From positions 1-64,000 of the forward strand of contig CBDCNH010000005.1 of the NCBI GenBank assembly GCA_965219015.1: a stretch of DNA of 64,000 bases, read 5' to 3'. The number at the start of each line of letters is the position of its first letter. Position 1 is the first letter of the stretch. Made by a program: the position numbers and the translations under genes. This document shows positions 17,032 to 25,733 of this stretch, in pieces. Below the pieces are notes generated by a model. It was not told where the DNA came from. It worked only from the letters and a program-made list of their open reading frames with translations, and did no database searches. This stretch comes from CBDCNH01 sp965219015 (GTDB lineage Bacteria > Pseudomonadota > Alphaproteobacteria > Rhodobacterales > Rhodobacteraceae).

Positions 17032-17145
17032 CGCACCCTCGTTCAGACGCGGGTTTAAGTGACCCCACTCGACATGCCAAGTCTGCTCCGGAGATTGCCT
17101 CGGGAGCGGCTTCCGCTAGGGTTGCAGCTGGCGGACGGGTGACGC

Positions 17146-17874
17146 ATGACGCAGAAGACGATGCTCCTGACAGGTGCCAGCCGAGGCATCGGCCACGCGA
17201 CGGTCAAGCGCTTCAATGCCGAAGGCTGGCGCGTGCTGACGTGCTCGCGCCATGCCTTCCCCGAAGCCTGTCCTTGGGGCGGCGGCGCCGAGAACCACAT
17301 CGAGATCGATCTCGCCGATCCGACGAAGACGATCGAGGCCATCGAGGGCATCCGCGAGCGGCTCGGCGGATCGCTGAACGCGCTCGTCAACAACGCGGGC
17401 ATCTCGCCGAAGGGTGAGGACGGCGCCCGGCTCAATACGCTCGACACCGACCTGCGGACCTGGGGTAAGGTGTTCCACGTCAATTTTTTCGCCAGCGTCA
17501 TCCTCGCGCGCGGCTTGCGAGAAGAACTTGCCGCCGCGAAGGGCTCTGTCGTCAACGTGACGTCCATCGCCGGCGTGCGCGTCCACCCCTTCGCCGGCGC
17601 CGCGTACGCCACCTCCAAGGCGGCGTTGGCGGCCCTGACACGCGAGATGGCGCACGACTTCGGGCCGCTCGGCGTGCGCGTCAACGCCATCGCGCCCGGC
17701 GAGGTCGAGACGGCGATCCTGAGCCCCGGCACCGATCGGATCGTCGGCGCGCTGCCGATGCGTCGGCTCGGACAGCCCTCCGAGGTCGCGGCGGCGATCT
17801 GGTTCCTGTGCTCGGAGGACTCGAGCTACATCTCGGGCACGGAGATCGAGGTCAATGGCGCGCAGCACGTGTAA
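17146..17874 (+). CDS. SDR-family oxidoreductase
   Basis: A 242-residue classical short-chain dehydrogenase/reductase. The cofactor motif TGASRGIGHATV is at residues 8-19, NNAG is in ALVNNAGISPKG, and the catalytic Ser-Tyr-Lys set is in VTSIAG and YATSKAALAAL. The C-terminal PMRRLGQPSEVAAAIWFL segment is typical of 3-oxoacyl-ACP-reductase-like members. The substrate cannot be assigned. It is transcribed opposite to argB and yihA and ends three bases before the convergent yihA stop. Confidence 0.88.
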   Translation: MTQKTMLLTGASRGIGHATVKRFNAEGWRVLTCSRHAFPEACPWGGGAENHIEIDLADPTKTIEAIEGIRERLGGSLNALVNNAGISPKGEDGARLNTLDTDLRTWGKVFHVNFFASVILARGLREELAAAKGSVVNVTSIAGVRVHPFAGAAYATSKAALAALTREMAHDFGPLGVRVNAIAPGEVETAILSPGTDRIVGALPMRRLGQPSEVAAAIWFLCSEDSSYISGTEIEVNGAQHV

Positions 17875-17877
17875 GCG

Positions 17878-18525
17878 TCAGGCAAGGTCCGCGATGATCG
17901 CCCGCATCGCGGGGATGCCCTCGCCCGTCTCCGAAGAGGTGACGAGCAGTTCCGGGAACGCCGCCGGATGGGGTTGCAGGGCGGAGCGGACCTGCGCGAG
18001 CACCGCTGCACGGTCCTCCGCCTTGACCTTGTCGGCCTTGGTGAGCACCGCTTGGAACGTGACCGCGGCGCGGTCGAGAAGCCCCAGGATCTCGCCGTCC
18101 ACCGGCTTGATCCCGTGCCGCATGTCGATCAGCACGATGGCGCGCTTGAGTGTCGCCCGGCCAGCGAGGTAGGACTTCAGCAGAGCCTGCCATCTCGCGA
18201 CGACGGAGATGGGCGCTTCGGCGTACCCATACCCGGGCAGGTCGACGAGGTAGAGCGGGCCGGTCGCGAAGTAATTGATCTCCTGCGTCCGTCCGGGCGT
18301 GTTCGACGCGCGCGCCAAGGATTTTCGCCCCGTCACCGCGTTGATCAGGCTCGACTTCCCGACGTTCGAGCGCCCGGCAAAGCAGACCTCCGAACGGTCG
18401 GCTGCCGGCAGCCCCGACATCGCGACGACGCCTTTGACGAAATCCGTACCGCTCGCGAAGAGCATCCGCCCGGCCTCTTCGGCAGCGACGGTCGGTGGCT
18501 CGACGAGCGGGAACGGCAGCGTCAC
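17878..18525 (-). CDS. yihA: Ribosome-biogenesis GTPase YihA/YsxC (EngB)
   Basis: A 215-residue GTPase needed for 50S subunit assembly. I chose the GTG at 18523-18525 because it overlaps the stop of the MOSC gene in a GTGA arrangement and gives family length. Upstream codons read non-conserved sequence. G-motifs are CFAGRSNVGKSSLINA (G1), NTPGRTQEINYF (G2), LVDLPGYGYA (G3) and LTKADK (G4). It is co-transcribed with yidC and the MOSC gene upstream. Confidence 0.94.
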   Translation of the reverse strand: MTLPFPLVEPPTVAAEEAGRMLFASGTDFVKGVVAMSGLPAADRSEVCFAGRSNVGKSSLINAVTGRKSLARASNTPGRTQEINYFATGPLYLVDLPGYGYAEAPISVVARWQALLKSYLAGRATLKRAIVLIDMRHGIKPVDGEILGLLDRAAVTFQAVLTKADKVKAEDRAAVLAQVRSALQPHPAAFPELLVTSSETGEGIPAMRAIIADLA

Positions 18526-19253
18526 TGCGTGACGTCGGCGATGGAGACGGTGCCTCCCCGGACGACGCGCGCGGTCACGCCGAAGTCCTGATGCCCGAAG
18601 TGCTGCCGCAGGATCCCGAGGCTGTCGAGGTCGCGCCGGCCGGTCATCGGGTCGGCCTCGGTCAGGCGACAGCGCCCGGTACGCTCGACGATCTCGAAGA
18701 CCGCGTCGCCTATTTCGATCTGCCGTCCGACCCAGTCGAGTTCCGCGAAGGGTTCGGAACCGTCGATCCAGAGGTTGCAGCGGAACCGCCGCGGGTCGAC
18801 CGCGCACCCGGCCACCGCGCCGAATGCGGCAAGGGAAGCTGTACCTGCGATCGTTACCGACGGATAATCCGAATCCGACATGCCCGCGGTTGGCGCCGCC
18901 ACGACGCGCGTCGGGACTGGCCGGTCGGCGGGACATAGCGGGACGATCCATTCGACGAGCGCATCCCCTTCGGAGGCCGGGTCGATCTCGAGCGGCGGTC
19001 GTTCGGGGTGGGTGAACCCGAGCCGTGGTCCGCGCGTCGCGACGCGCACGGCCGCCAGGGACGGAGCGCTCGCGCCCTGCGCGAAGCGATTTCGCGGCTG
19101 CCAGCTCCCGAGATCCTGGCTTTTACCGGTCAGGACAGCCCAGGCCCGGTCGCCGGGTAGCGGACGGCCGACAGTCAACTCGGCTCGGTCGATAGCTTCG
19201 GACCCGATCCCCTTGACCGGATGCCTAAAGATCGCCGCGAGGCTGGCTTTCAC
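18522..19253 (-). CDS. MOSC domain-containing protein
   Basis: A 243-residue protein with the MOSC fold known from molybdenum-cofactor sulfurases and YiiM-like proteins. The N-terminal beta-barrel begins AIFRHPVKGIGSEAID. The MOSC core carries PRRFRCNLWIDG and RTGRCRLTEADPMTGRRDLD with the conserved cysteine of the family. MOSC proteins are thought to handle sulfur for metal-sulfur cofactors, but the exact job is unknown. It lies between yidC and yihA with four-base overlaps on both sides, a conserved order in Rhodobacteraceae. Confidence 0.85.
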   Translation of the reverse strand: MKASLAAIFRHPVKGIGSEAIDRAELTVGRPLPGDRAWAVLTGKSQDLGSWQPRNRFAQGASAPSLAAVRVATRGPRLGFTHPERPPLEIDPASEGDALVEWIVPLCPADRPVPTRVVAAPTAGMSDSDYPSVTIAGTASLAAFGAVAGCAVDPRRFRCNLWIDGSEPFAELDWVGRQIEIGDAVFEIVERTGRCRLTEADPMTGRRDLDSLGILRQHFGHQDFGVTARVVRGGTVSIADVTQ

Positions 19254-21157
19254 TTGCGTCCGGGGCTCTTCGCGGCCGGCTTCGTGGTCGCTCGAGGCCG
19301 TGGCGCCGGACGCGGGGCCGGTTTCTCGGCCGGCTTCGAGCTTCGCGCGGGTGCTGCGGTCGCAGTCGCGGGCTTTCGGCTGAATCCAGAGCGGATGTTG
19401 CCGAAGATGTTCGGCTTGTGCCCGTGGCTGCGCATGATGAGGTACTGCTGCATGAACGTGATCGTGTTGTTGCCGATCCAGTAGAGCACCAGCCCGCTCG
19501 CGAAACGCCCCAGCATGAACATGAAGATCCAGGGCATCCAGGCGAAGATCGCCTTCTGCGTGGGATCAGCCGGTGCCGGGTTGAGCTTCTGCTGCAGCCA
19601 CATCGAGATGCCGAGCAGGATCGGCAGCGCGCCGATCGAGATGATCGCGAGCGGCGAGGTCGCGGCCGGGGTCGCGAACGGCAGAAGGCCGAAGAGGTTC
19701 AGGATCGAGGAATGGTCCGGCGCCGAGAGGTCACGGATCCAGCCGAAGAACGGTGCGTGCCGCAGTTCGATCGTGTTGAAGATCACCTTGTAGAGCGAGA
19801 AGAAGATCGGGATCTGCAGCACCACGGGCAGGCATCCCGCGGCCGGGTTCACCTTCTTCGTCCGATAGAGCTGCATCATTTCCTTCTGCAGCTTCGCCTT
19901 GTCGTCGCCGGCGCGCTCCTTCAGCTTCTCGAGCTCGGGCTGCAGTTCCTTCATCCGCGCCATCGACACGTAGGACTTGTAGGCGAGAGGCAAAAGCAGC
20001 GCCTTGATGCACAGCGTCAGAGCGAGGATCGAGAGCCCCATGTTGTGGATGTGGCTGTTGAGCCAGTGCAGCACAGCGAAGATCGGCTTCGTCAGGAAAA
20101 AGAACCAGCCCCAGTCGATCGCGTCGAGAAAGCGGTCGATGCCGCCCTGATTCTGGTAGGCGCGGATCGTCTCCCACTCCTTGGCGCCCGCGAAGAGCCG
20201 CGACGTCGTGCTCGTCGTCGCGCCGGGTGCTACGACCTGCGTCGGCATCCTCGTGATCGTCTGGTAGATGTCCGAGCCCGCGTCGTACTTCGCGACCGCC
20301 TCGAAGGCTTGCCCGGTGGCGGGGACGAGCGCGGTCATCCAGTACTTGTCGGTGAAGCCGATCCAGCCGTTGCCGGTGATGTTGGCCACTTCCGCCGGAT
20401 CGCCCTCGCGGGCGTTCTGCGGCAGCTTCGGCATCTTCTTGTACTTGATCTCGGTCAGTTCGCCGTCGGCCATCTGCACGACGCCCTCGTGCTGGATGTA
20501 GTAGGTCGGTCCTTCCGGCTTGCCGTGCCGCGCTACGAGCCCGTAGGGCGCGACATTGACCGGTGCGCCGGTGTTGTTGGTCACCGACTGCTCGACCGAG
20601 AAGAGGTAGTTCTCATCGACCGATATGCGCCGGTGAAAGATGAGACCGCGGCCGTTGTCCCAGGTGAGCATCGCCGGATGGTCGACGGTCAGGTCACCAC
20701 CGCCTTCCGCGGTCCACGGCGTGTTGGCTCCAGGCACGTCGTCGAGCGTGAGCGCGCCGCCCGGCGCCCAGCCGTAGAGCGCATAGTACGCCTTGTCGCG
20801 ACCGACCGGCGACAGCAGCCGCACCAGCGGCGATGTCGGGTCGAGCGTCTCGCGGTAATCCTTCAGTGCGAGATCGTCGATGCGTCCGCCTATGGTGGAG
20901 ATCGTCCCCGACAGCCTCGGCGTGTCGATCCCGACCCGCGGCGCGTCCGCTGCGGCATTCTCGGGCGCGGGCGTGTCCGGGGCGGCTGTCCCCGCCGCCT
21001 CGGTCGCGGGGGCGGTCTCCGGGGCTGTCTGACTGGCGACCGGAGGCATCTGCGGCGCCGTCTGCGGCGCCTGGTTCGGAACCAGCAGCATCCACACGAC
21101 GATCACGAGCGCGCTCAGTGCGGTCGCGAGAATGAGGTTCTTGTTCTGGTCGTCCAA
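19250..21157 (-). CDS. yidC: Membrane protein insertase YidC
   Basis: YidC inserts and folds inner-membrane proteins, with or without SecYEG. I take the TTG at 21155-21157 as start: it gives the family N-terminus (DDQNKNLILATALSALVIV) and has AAGGAA seven bases upstream, while no ATG fits. The 635-residue protein has an N-terminal span, a large periplasmic beta domain rich in Pro/Ala/Glu at its start, and five C-terminal spans. These include WGWFFFLTKPIFAVLHWLN and NPAAGCLPVVLQIPIFFSLY. The tail is rich in lysine, arginine and proline. Confidence 0.94.
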   Translation of the reverse strand: MDDQNKNLILATALSALVIVVWMLLVPNQAPQTAPQMPPVASQTAPETAPATEAAGTAAPDTPAPENAAADAPRVGIDTPRLSGTISTIGGRIDDLALKDYRETLDPTSPLVRLLSPVGRDKAYYALYGWAPGGALTLDDVPGANTPWTAEGGGDLTVDHPAMLTWDNGRGLIFHRRISVDENYLFSVEQSVTNNTGAPVNVAPYGLVARHGKPEGPTYYIQHEGVVQMADGELTEIKYKKMPKLPQNAREGDPAEVANITGNGWIGFTDKYWMTALVPATGQAFEAVAKYDAGSDIYQTITRMPTQVVAPGATTSTTSRLFAGAKEWETIRAYQNQGGIDRFLDAIDWGWFFFLTKPIFAVLHWLNSHIHNMGLSILALTLCIKALLLPLAYKSYVSMARMKELQPELEKLKERAGDDKAKLQKEMMQLYRTKKVNPAAGCLPVVLQIPIFFSLYKVIFNTIELRHAPFFGWIRDLSAPDHSSILNLFGLLPFATPAATSPLAIISIGALPILLGISMWLQQKLNPAPADPTQKAIFAWMPWIFMFMLGRFASGLVLYWIGNNTITFMQQYLIMRSHGHKPNIFGNIRSGFSRKPATATAAPARSSKPAEKPAPRPAPRPRATTKPAAKSPGRK

Positions 21158-21624
21158 GGGACCGTTCCTTCGGCTCGGCGCGGGCCACGCCCGGTTCGGG
21201 TCTCGTGCGGCTCCGAGCTTGGTCGCCGGAGCGGTTGGCTGCACCGCCGGCATCGGATGGCCGACTGCCCCGAGCCGCAGGGGCCCCGAAGTCAGGCGAT
21301 CGGCAGGGGTCCGCCGTCGCGCCGTTCAACAGAAGGGGCGCACGAAGGTCAAGGCCAATCGCTGCGGCCGAAGCGCCAGGCGGAAGGCGCCGTCGGCCAG
21401 CGCCAGGCACCCAGTCGGCAAGATGCGCTCCCCTTCGGACCAAAGCCGCCCGCGAGAACCGGGAAGGCCGGACGCCATAGTTCGTAGCACCAACAGCGTG
21501 TCGCGCCAGCGGGACCAGCCGTGGGGAGGTGCGCTTGCTCGCGGCCCATACCGCCGCCCGGCGTCTGCGGGCAGGCGGCGTTCGCTGCGCGCGGCAGGGT
21601 CGCTTGCTTGCGGCGACCCTGCAG
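21158..21624. other. 467-bp gap with no recognised gene
   Basis: Between the EAL gene and yidC no reading frame shows a recognisable family, and the open frames here look like GC-rich chance frames. Because ttcA, yidD and rnpA lie upstream on the same strand, it presumably carries a promoter or leader for the yidC operon. I cannot point to a clear -35/-10 pair. Confidence 0.5.
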
Positions 21625-23181
21625 TCAGGCGCCGCCGAGCCGGGTCGCGAGCCGCGGCGTCTCGGTCAGTGCGGTCGCGCGGTCCAGCATCCAGTCGAGC
21701 GTCGCGTCGAACCGCATCGGCCGCGACAGGCCGTAGCCCTGCACGTGCCCGCATCCGAGCTGTGCCAGCATCGCCTGCTCGCCGACCGTCTCGACGCCCT
21801 CGGCCACGGTCTCGATCCCGAGTTGTTCGGCCATCGACAGGATTGCGGCCACCATGCGCTGCTGGCTGCGGTCCTTGTCGAGGCTGGTGACGATCGAGCG
21901 GTCGATTTTGATGCGTCGGACATTGAAGCGGCGGACGTTCCCGATCGACGCGTGTCCGGTCCCGAAATCGTCGAGATCGATCCCGCAGCCCATCTTTGCC
22001 AGTGCCGCGATGTTCCGCAGGATCGTGCCATGCGTGGAGTCCGCGGCGACGGTCTCGAGGATCTCGACCACGAGACGCTCGCTCGCGATCTCGTAGCGGT
22101 CGAGCTCCCATTTCACGCGGTCTGCGAGACGCGGGTTGCGGAGCTCGTCCGGAGAGAAGTTCACGGCGACCGCAGGCACGAAGAAGCCCGCGCGATCCCA
22201 TGCCCCGAGCGCCAGCAAGGCCTCACGCACCATGACCTCGTTGAGCCGGTCCGCCAGGCCCGCCGCTTGGAGCGGCTCGAGGAAGACACCGGGCAGGATC
22301 ACACCGCGCGTCGGGTGATGCCAGCGCGCGAGCGCCTCGAAGCCGGTGACGGCGCCGGTGTCGGTCGAGACCTGCGGCTGGAAATAGGCACAAATCTGTC
22401 CGGTCTCGAGCGCATCCTCGATCTCGGCGCGAAGCTCGGTCCGGGCCGCGCGGGCTGCGTGCAGTTCGATCGTATAGGCCGAGACACCGTCAGGTCCGGA
22501 ACGCCGTGCCTCGATGGCAGCCACCTCGGCTGCTTCCAGCATTGCCAGGCCGGCGGGCTCGGGGGCGCGTGCCGCAAGGCAGAAGCCGACCGCCGCCGTC
22601 ACATAGAGCGCTGTCGCCTCGTGGCCGATGGGCGCCGCGACCGCGTCCTGCATCCGCGCGGCGAGCTGCACCATGCTTTCGAGGTCCGCACGCCGGATCG
22701 GCCCGAGCGCCACGGCGAAGCTCGCACCGTCGAGACGGGCGATGAGGTCCGCCTCGCGGAGCGTTCCGGCGATGCGGTCAGCCGTGCGGCGCAGCACGAG
22801 TGCGGTCGCCGCATGGCCGTAGCGGTCGCCGATTTCGGCCAGATCGTCGATCTGGACGACGAGACAGCAGGTCGTGCGCCCGGTGAGAGGTGCCGCGCGC
22901 AAGACGTGGTCGAGCCGGTCGACGACGGCGCCGCGCAGGGCAAGGCCCGTCGTGCCATCCGTCGTCGACACCACGGGCTCGCGGCGCGCGGGTCCGAAAG
23001 CGCCGATGATCCCGAAGCACGCCGGCAGCGCGAGCGCCACGAGGAGAAGCATCGCGTCGCCGCCGAGCCAGTAGGCCGCAAGCGTCAGCGCCGGAAGAAA
23101 GGCGAGGAGCTCAATGCGGCGCGCCTGCTCGGCCAGCCGGCGCGTGGCGTAGAGCAGCGCTTGCCCGGAACCGATCTTCAT
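21625..23181 (-). CDS. Membrane protein with degenerate GGDEF and intact EAL domain
   Basis: A 518-residue predicted cyclic-di-GMP phosphodiesterase. Two hydrophobic spans at about residues 25-65 anchor it. The GGDEF domain (about 85-235) has LDGAS where the GGDEF signature should be, so it should not make cyclic-di-GMP. The EAL domain (about 245-500) keeps EAL in FEALARWHHP, the metal-binding NFSPDELRNP and DDFGTGHASIGN motifs, the lysine in RRIKIDRSIV, and AEGVET. It is probably active as a hydrolase. It is inserted between ttcA and yidC. Confidence 0.88.
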   Translation of the reverse strand: MKIGSGQALLYATRRLAEQARRIELLAFLPALTLAAYWLGGDAMLLLVALALPACFGIIGAFGPARREPVVSTTDGTTGLALRGAVVDRLDHVLRAAPLTGRTTCCLVVQIDDLAEIGDRYGHAATALVLRRTADRIAGTLREADLIARLDGASFAVALGPIRRADLESMVQLAARMQDAVAAPIGHEATALYVTAAVGFCLAARAPEPAGLAMLEAAEVAAIEARRSGPDGVSAYTIELHAARAARTELRAEIEDALETGQICAYFQPQVSTDTGAVTGFEALARWHHPTRGVILPGVFLEPLQAAGLADRLNEVMVREALLALGAWDRAGFFVPAVAVNFSPDELRNPRLADRVKWELDRYEIASERLVVEILETVAADSTHGTILRNIAALAKMGCGIDLDDFGTGHASIGNVRRFNVRRIKIDRSIVTSLDKDRSQQRMVAAILSMAEQLGIETVAEGVETVGEQAMLAQLGCGHVQGYGLSRPMRFDATLDWMLDRATALTETPRLATRLGGA

Positions 23182-23249
23182 CCGACACCTCCACCGGCAG
23201 CTCGCTGGTCGCGAGACCTGAACCCTAGTCAGGCGCCGTGTGGAGTTTC

Positions 23250-24122
23250 TTAATCGCCGCTGTCCAAACGCGGAGCATTTGCATCAACGCGAGGGGCATC
23301 GGTCCGGGTCAGCCCCGCGAAATCGAAGAGCTGCGGATCGGGCAGCGTTCCCGGCCGCACGTTCATCAGCGCACGGAACATTGTCTGGCGTCGCCCGGGC
23401 GCCCGCAGGTCCCAGCCGTCGATGAGCGCCTTTATGGAGGCCCTCTGGAGCCCGTCCTGGCTGCCGCAGAGGTCGCAGGGAATGATCGGATAGTCCAGCG
23501 CGCGGGCGAAGCGGGCGCAGTCCGCCTCGGCCACCAAGGCAAGCGGCCGGAGGACATGCAGGTCGCCGTCCTCGTTGCGGAGCTTTGGCGCCATCGCGGC
23601 GAGTCGGCCGCCGTGGAAGAGGTTGAGAAAGAACGTCTCGAGAATGTCGTCCCGGTGATGGCCGAGAACGACCGCGGAGCAACCCTCCTCGCGGGCGATC
23701 CGGTAGAGGTTGCCGCGCCGGAGCCGTGAGCAGAGCGCGCAGTAGGTGCGGCCCGCGGGCACCTTCGACGTCACGACCGAGTAGGTGTCGCGATACTCGA
23801 TCCGATGCGGGATGCCGCGATCGGCGAGGAAGGCGGGCAGGACGGTCGACGGGAAGCCCGGCTGGCCCTGGTCGAGGTTGCAGGCAAGGAGATCGACCGG
23901 CAGAAGGCCGCGCCATTGCAACTCCTGCAGCACCGCCAGCAGCGTGTAGCTGTCCTTGCCGCCGGACAGGCAGACGAGCCAGCGCGTGCCGGGCTCGACC
24001 ATCGCATACGTCGCAAGCGCCTCGCGGACGCTGCGGACGAGCTGCTTGCGGAGTTTGCCAAAGGCACTCGACGCCGGCGAGCCGCGCAGCATCGAGGGCA
24101 GGTCGGTCGGCAGATCGAGCAT
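23250..24122 (-). CDS. ttcA: tRNA 2-thiocytidine biosynthesis protein TtcA
   Basis: TtcA thiolates cytidine 32 of certain tRNAs using an iron-sulfur cluster and ATP. The start at 24122 (MLDLPTDLPSML, 290 residues) overlaps the yidD stop by one base (TGATG). The PP-loop ATPase motif is CLSGGKDSYTLL. The cluster cysteines are in the CxxC of TYCALCSRLRRGNLY and in CDLCGSQDGLQR. VVLGHHRDDILETFFLNLFHGG is the conserved family core. It is the last gene of the rpmH-rnpA-yidD-ttcA run. Confidence 0.93.
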   Translation of the reverse strand: MLDLPTDLPSMLRGSPASSAFGKLRKQLVRSVREALATYAMVEPGTRWLVCLSGGKDSYTLLAVLQELQWRGLLPVDLLACNLDQGQPGFPSTVLPAFLADRGIPHRIEYRDTYSVVTSKVPAGRTYCALCSRLRRGNLYRIAREEGCSAVVLGHHRDDILETFFLNLFHGGRLAAMAPKLRNEDGDLHVLRPLALVAEADCARFARALDYPIIPCDLCGSQDGLQRASIKALIDGWDLRAPGRRQTMFRALMNVRPGTLPDPQLFDFAGLTRTDAPRVDANAPRLDSGD

Positions 24123-24355
24123 CACCGATGTCGGGCCGGCGGCACGGGGTCGTGGCCGGCGCCACCGAGCGGATGACAGCGCGCGATCCGCCGCAGCGCG
24201 AGCCAGCTTCCACGGATGCCGCCATGCGTCTCGAGCGCTTCGAGCGCATAGGCGGAGCACGTCGGCTGGAACCGGCAGCCATGACCGAGCCAGGGCGACA
24301 GGACGGTCCGATAGGCGCGGACGGGGAGTGCCAGCACGTGCGCGAGGGGCGTCAT
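24122..24355 (-). CDS. yidD: Membrane protein insertion efficiency factor YidD
   Basis: A 77-residue YidD, a small inner-leaflet protein that assists YidC-dependent insertion. The family signature runs from ALPVRAYRTVLSPWLG through CRFQPTCSAYALEALETHG to RIARCHPLGGAGHDPVP, with three conserved cysteines. The start at 24355 overlaps the rnpA stop (ATGA). An upstream in-frame start would only add rnpA-antisense-like sequence. Confidence 0.94.
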   Translation of the reverse strand: MTPLAHVLALPVRAYRTVLSPWLGHGCRFQPTCSAYALEALETHGGIRGSWLALRRIARCHPLGGAGHDPVPPARHR

Positions 24356-24696
24356 GCCCGGCGTCCATGAACCGTGACGAGGGCCGCGCCGAGATCGGCG
24401 AGGAGGGCGTCGAACGGGCGGGTGACGGTGGCGCCGGGGCGACCGACGATCACGTAGTCCCAACCATTGCGGGCGGCACCAGGCAGGACGGCGCGGGCAA
24501 TCTCGCGCAGGCGGCGCTTTGCACGATTGCGGACGACGGCGTTGCCGAGCTTCTTCGAGCACGTGAACCCGACGCGCCAGCCCTCAACCGGTTCGGCATC
24601 GGTCCGCTGGCGCGCCTGGAGGAGAAATCCGGGCGTGCCCTGCCGGCGCGCCTGCGCGGCGCGGAGGAAATCGGCCCGCCGGGCGAGCACGATCAC
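24352..24696 (-). CDS. rnpA: Ribonuclease P protein component
   Basis: A 114-residue protein subunit of RNase P, which helps the catalytic RNA process tRNA 5' ends. The RNR motif is visible as GNAVVRNRAKRRLREI, preceded by VGFTCSKKLG. The N-terminal LARRADFLRAAQARRQG is standard. It follows rpmH by four bases, the universal rpmH-rnpA order. Confidence 0.95.
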   Translation of the reverse strand: MIVLARRADFLRAAQARRQGTPGFLLQARQRTDAEPVEGWRVGFTCSKKLGNAVVRNRAKRRLREIARAVLPGAARNGWDYVIVGRPGATVTRPFDALLADLGAALVTVHGRRA

Positions 24697-24700
24697 GGGA

Positions 24701-24835
24701 TCAGGCGCTGAGCGACTTCCGGCCCTTGGCGCGACGCGCGTTCAGCACGCGGCGTCCGCCGGTCGTCGCCATGCGGGCCCGAAAGCCGTGGCGGCGCTTC
24801 CGCACGAGATTGCTGGGCTGATACGTCCGCTTCAT
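24701..24835 (-). CDS. rpmH: 50S ribosomal protein L34
   Basis: A 44-residue L34 that matches the family from end to end: MKRTYQPSNLVRKRRHGF at the start and GRRVLNARRAKGRKSLSA at the end. It is the first gene of the leftward operon, and its promoter must lie in the 154 bases shared with the divergent TVP38 gene. Confidence 0.97.
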   Translation of the reverse strand: MKRTYQPSNLVRKRRHGFRARMATTGGRRVLNARRAKGRKSLSA

Positions 24836-24989
24836 CGACCGTCTCCTTCGGCAAGCCGTCCCCTTAAAGAGCCCGAACCTGCATGTCAATTCGCGGGCCG
24901 CATGTGACGGTCGGTCAAGCGCGCGTGAGGGGCCTGTGCGGACGCGTGCGAAATGGTGCAAGGTCGCGCGACACGCCGAGGATGGCCTG

Positions 24990-25733
24990 ATGACCGACAA
25001 TGCCGATCGCACCGAGACCGCTCGCGGAAATCGGTTCTTGCGGGCCTTGCCCTTCGTGACAATCGTCGTCGCGGCGGCGTCAGGCTACTGGGTCTTCCGG
25101 GACCAGTTGTCCTTCAATGCGCTGCGCGAGCATCAAGAGGCGCTGACGGCGTTTCGCGATGCACATTACCTCCCGACCGTCGCGGCCTTCGCCGGCGCCT
25201 ACGTCGCCATCGTGGCGCTGTCGCTGCCGGGTGCCACGATCGCGACACTCGCCGGGGGCTTCCTCTTCGGGCTCTTCCCGGGCGTGCTCTTCAACGTCGC
25301 TGCCGCCACCCTGGGCGCATCGATCCTCTTTCTGGCCGCGCGCTGGGGGCTCGGCGCCCGGCTTGCGGCACGGATGGACGGAGCGGGCGGAGCCATTGGC
25401 CGGATCAAGCGCGAGATCGCCGAGAACGAGCTCTCCGTCCTCTTCCTCATCCGCCTCGTCCCGGCCGTGCCGTTCGTGGTGGCGAACATCCTGCCGGCAC
25501 TCGTGGGCGTCGCGTTCCCGCGCTTCGCGCTGACGACGTTCGTCGGCATCATCCCCGGCACGGCGGTCTATACCTGGGTCGGATCGGGACTGGGCAGCGT
25601 CTTCGCCGAAGGCGGCACACCCGACCTCGGGATCATTTTCACGCCGCAGATCCTTGGGCCCATCCTGGCGCTCTGCGCGCTGGCAGCCTTGCCCATTGTC
25701 ATCCGCGCCGTTCGCGGGAAGCCCGCGGCATGA
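24990..25733 (+). CDS. TVP38/TMEM64 (DedA-like) membrane protein
   Basis: A 247-residue inner-membrane protein of the TVP38/TMEM64 family, related to DedA proteins and implicated in lipid transport or membrane homeostasis. The start at 24990 (MTDNADRTETARG) has a GAGGATGG upstream and avoids non-conserved residues. Core motifs are LPGATIATLAGGFLFGLFPG and FLIRLVPAVPFVVANILPA with the re-entrant-loop glycines. Its stop overlaps the next gene's start. The pairing with a pyridine-nucleotide-disulfide reductase is frequent in bacteria. Confidence 0.88.
   Translation: MTDNADRTETARGNRFLRALPFVTIVVAAASGYWVFRDQLSFNALREHQEALTAFRDAHYLPTVAAFAGAYVAIVALSLPGATIATLAGGFLFGLFPGVLFNVAAATLGASILFLAARWGLGARLAARMDGAGGAIGRIKREIAENELSVLFLIRLVPAVPFVVANILPALVGVAFPRFALTTFVGIIPGTAVYTWVGSGLGSVFAEGGTPDLGIIFTPQILGPILALCALAALPIVIRAVRGKPAA

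Noticed and set aside
19418..21487. A 689-codon plus-strand open frame opposite yidC
   Set aside because: It is a shadow of yidC, created by high GC at third codon positions.
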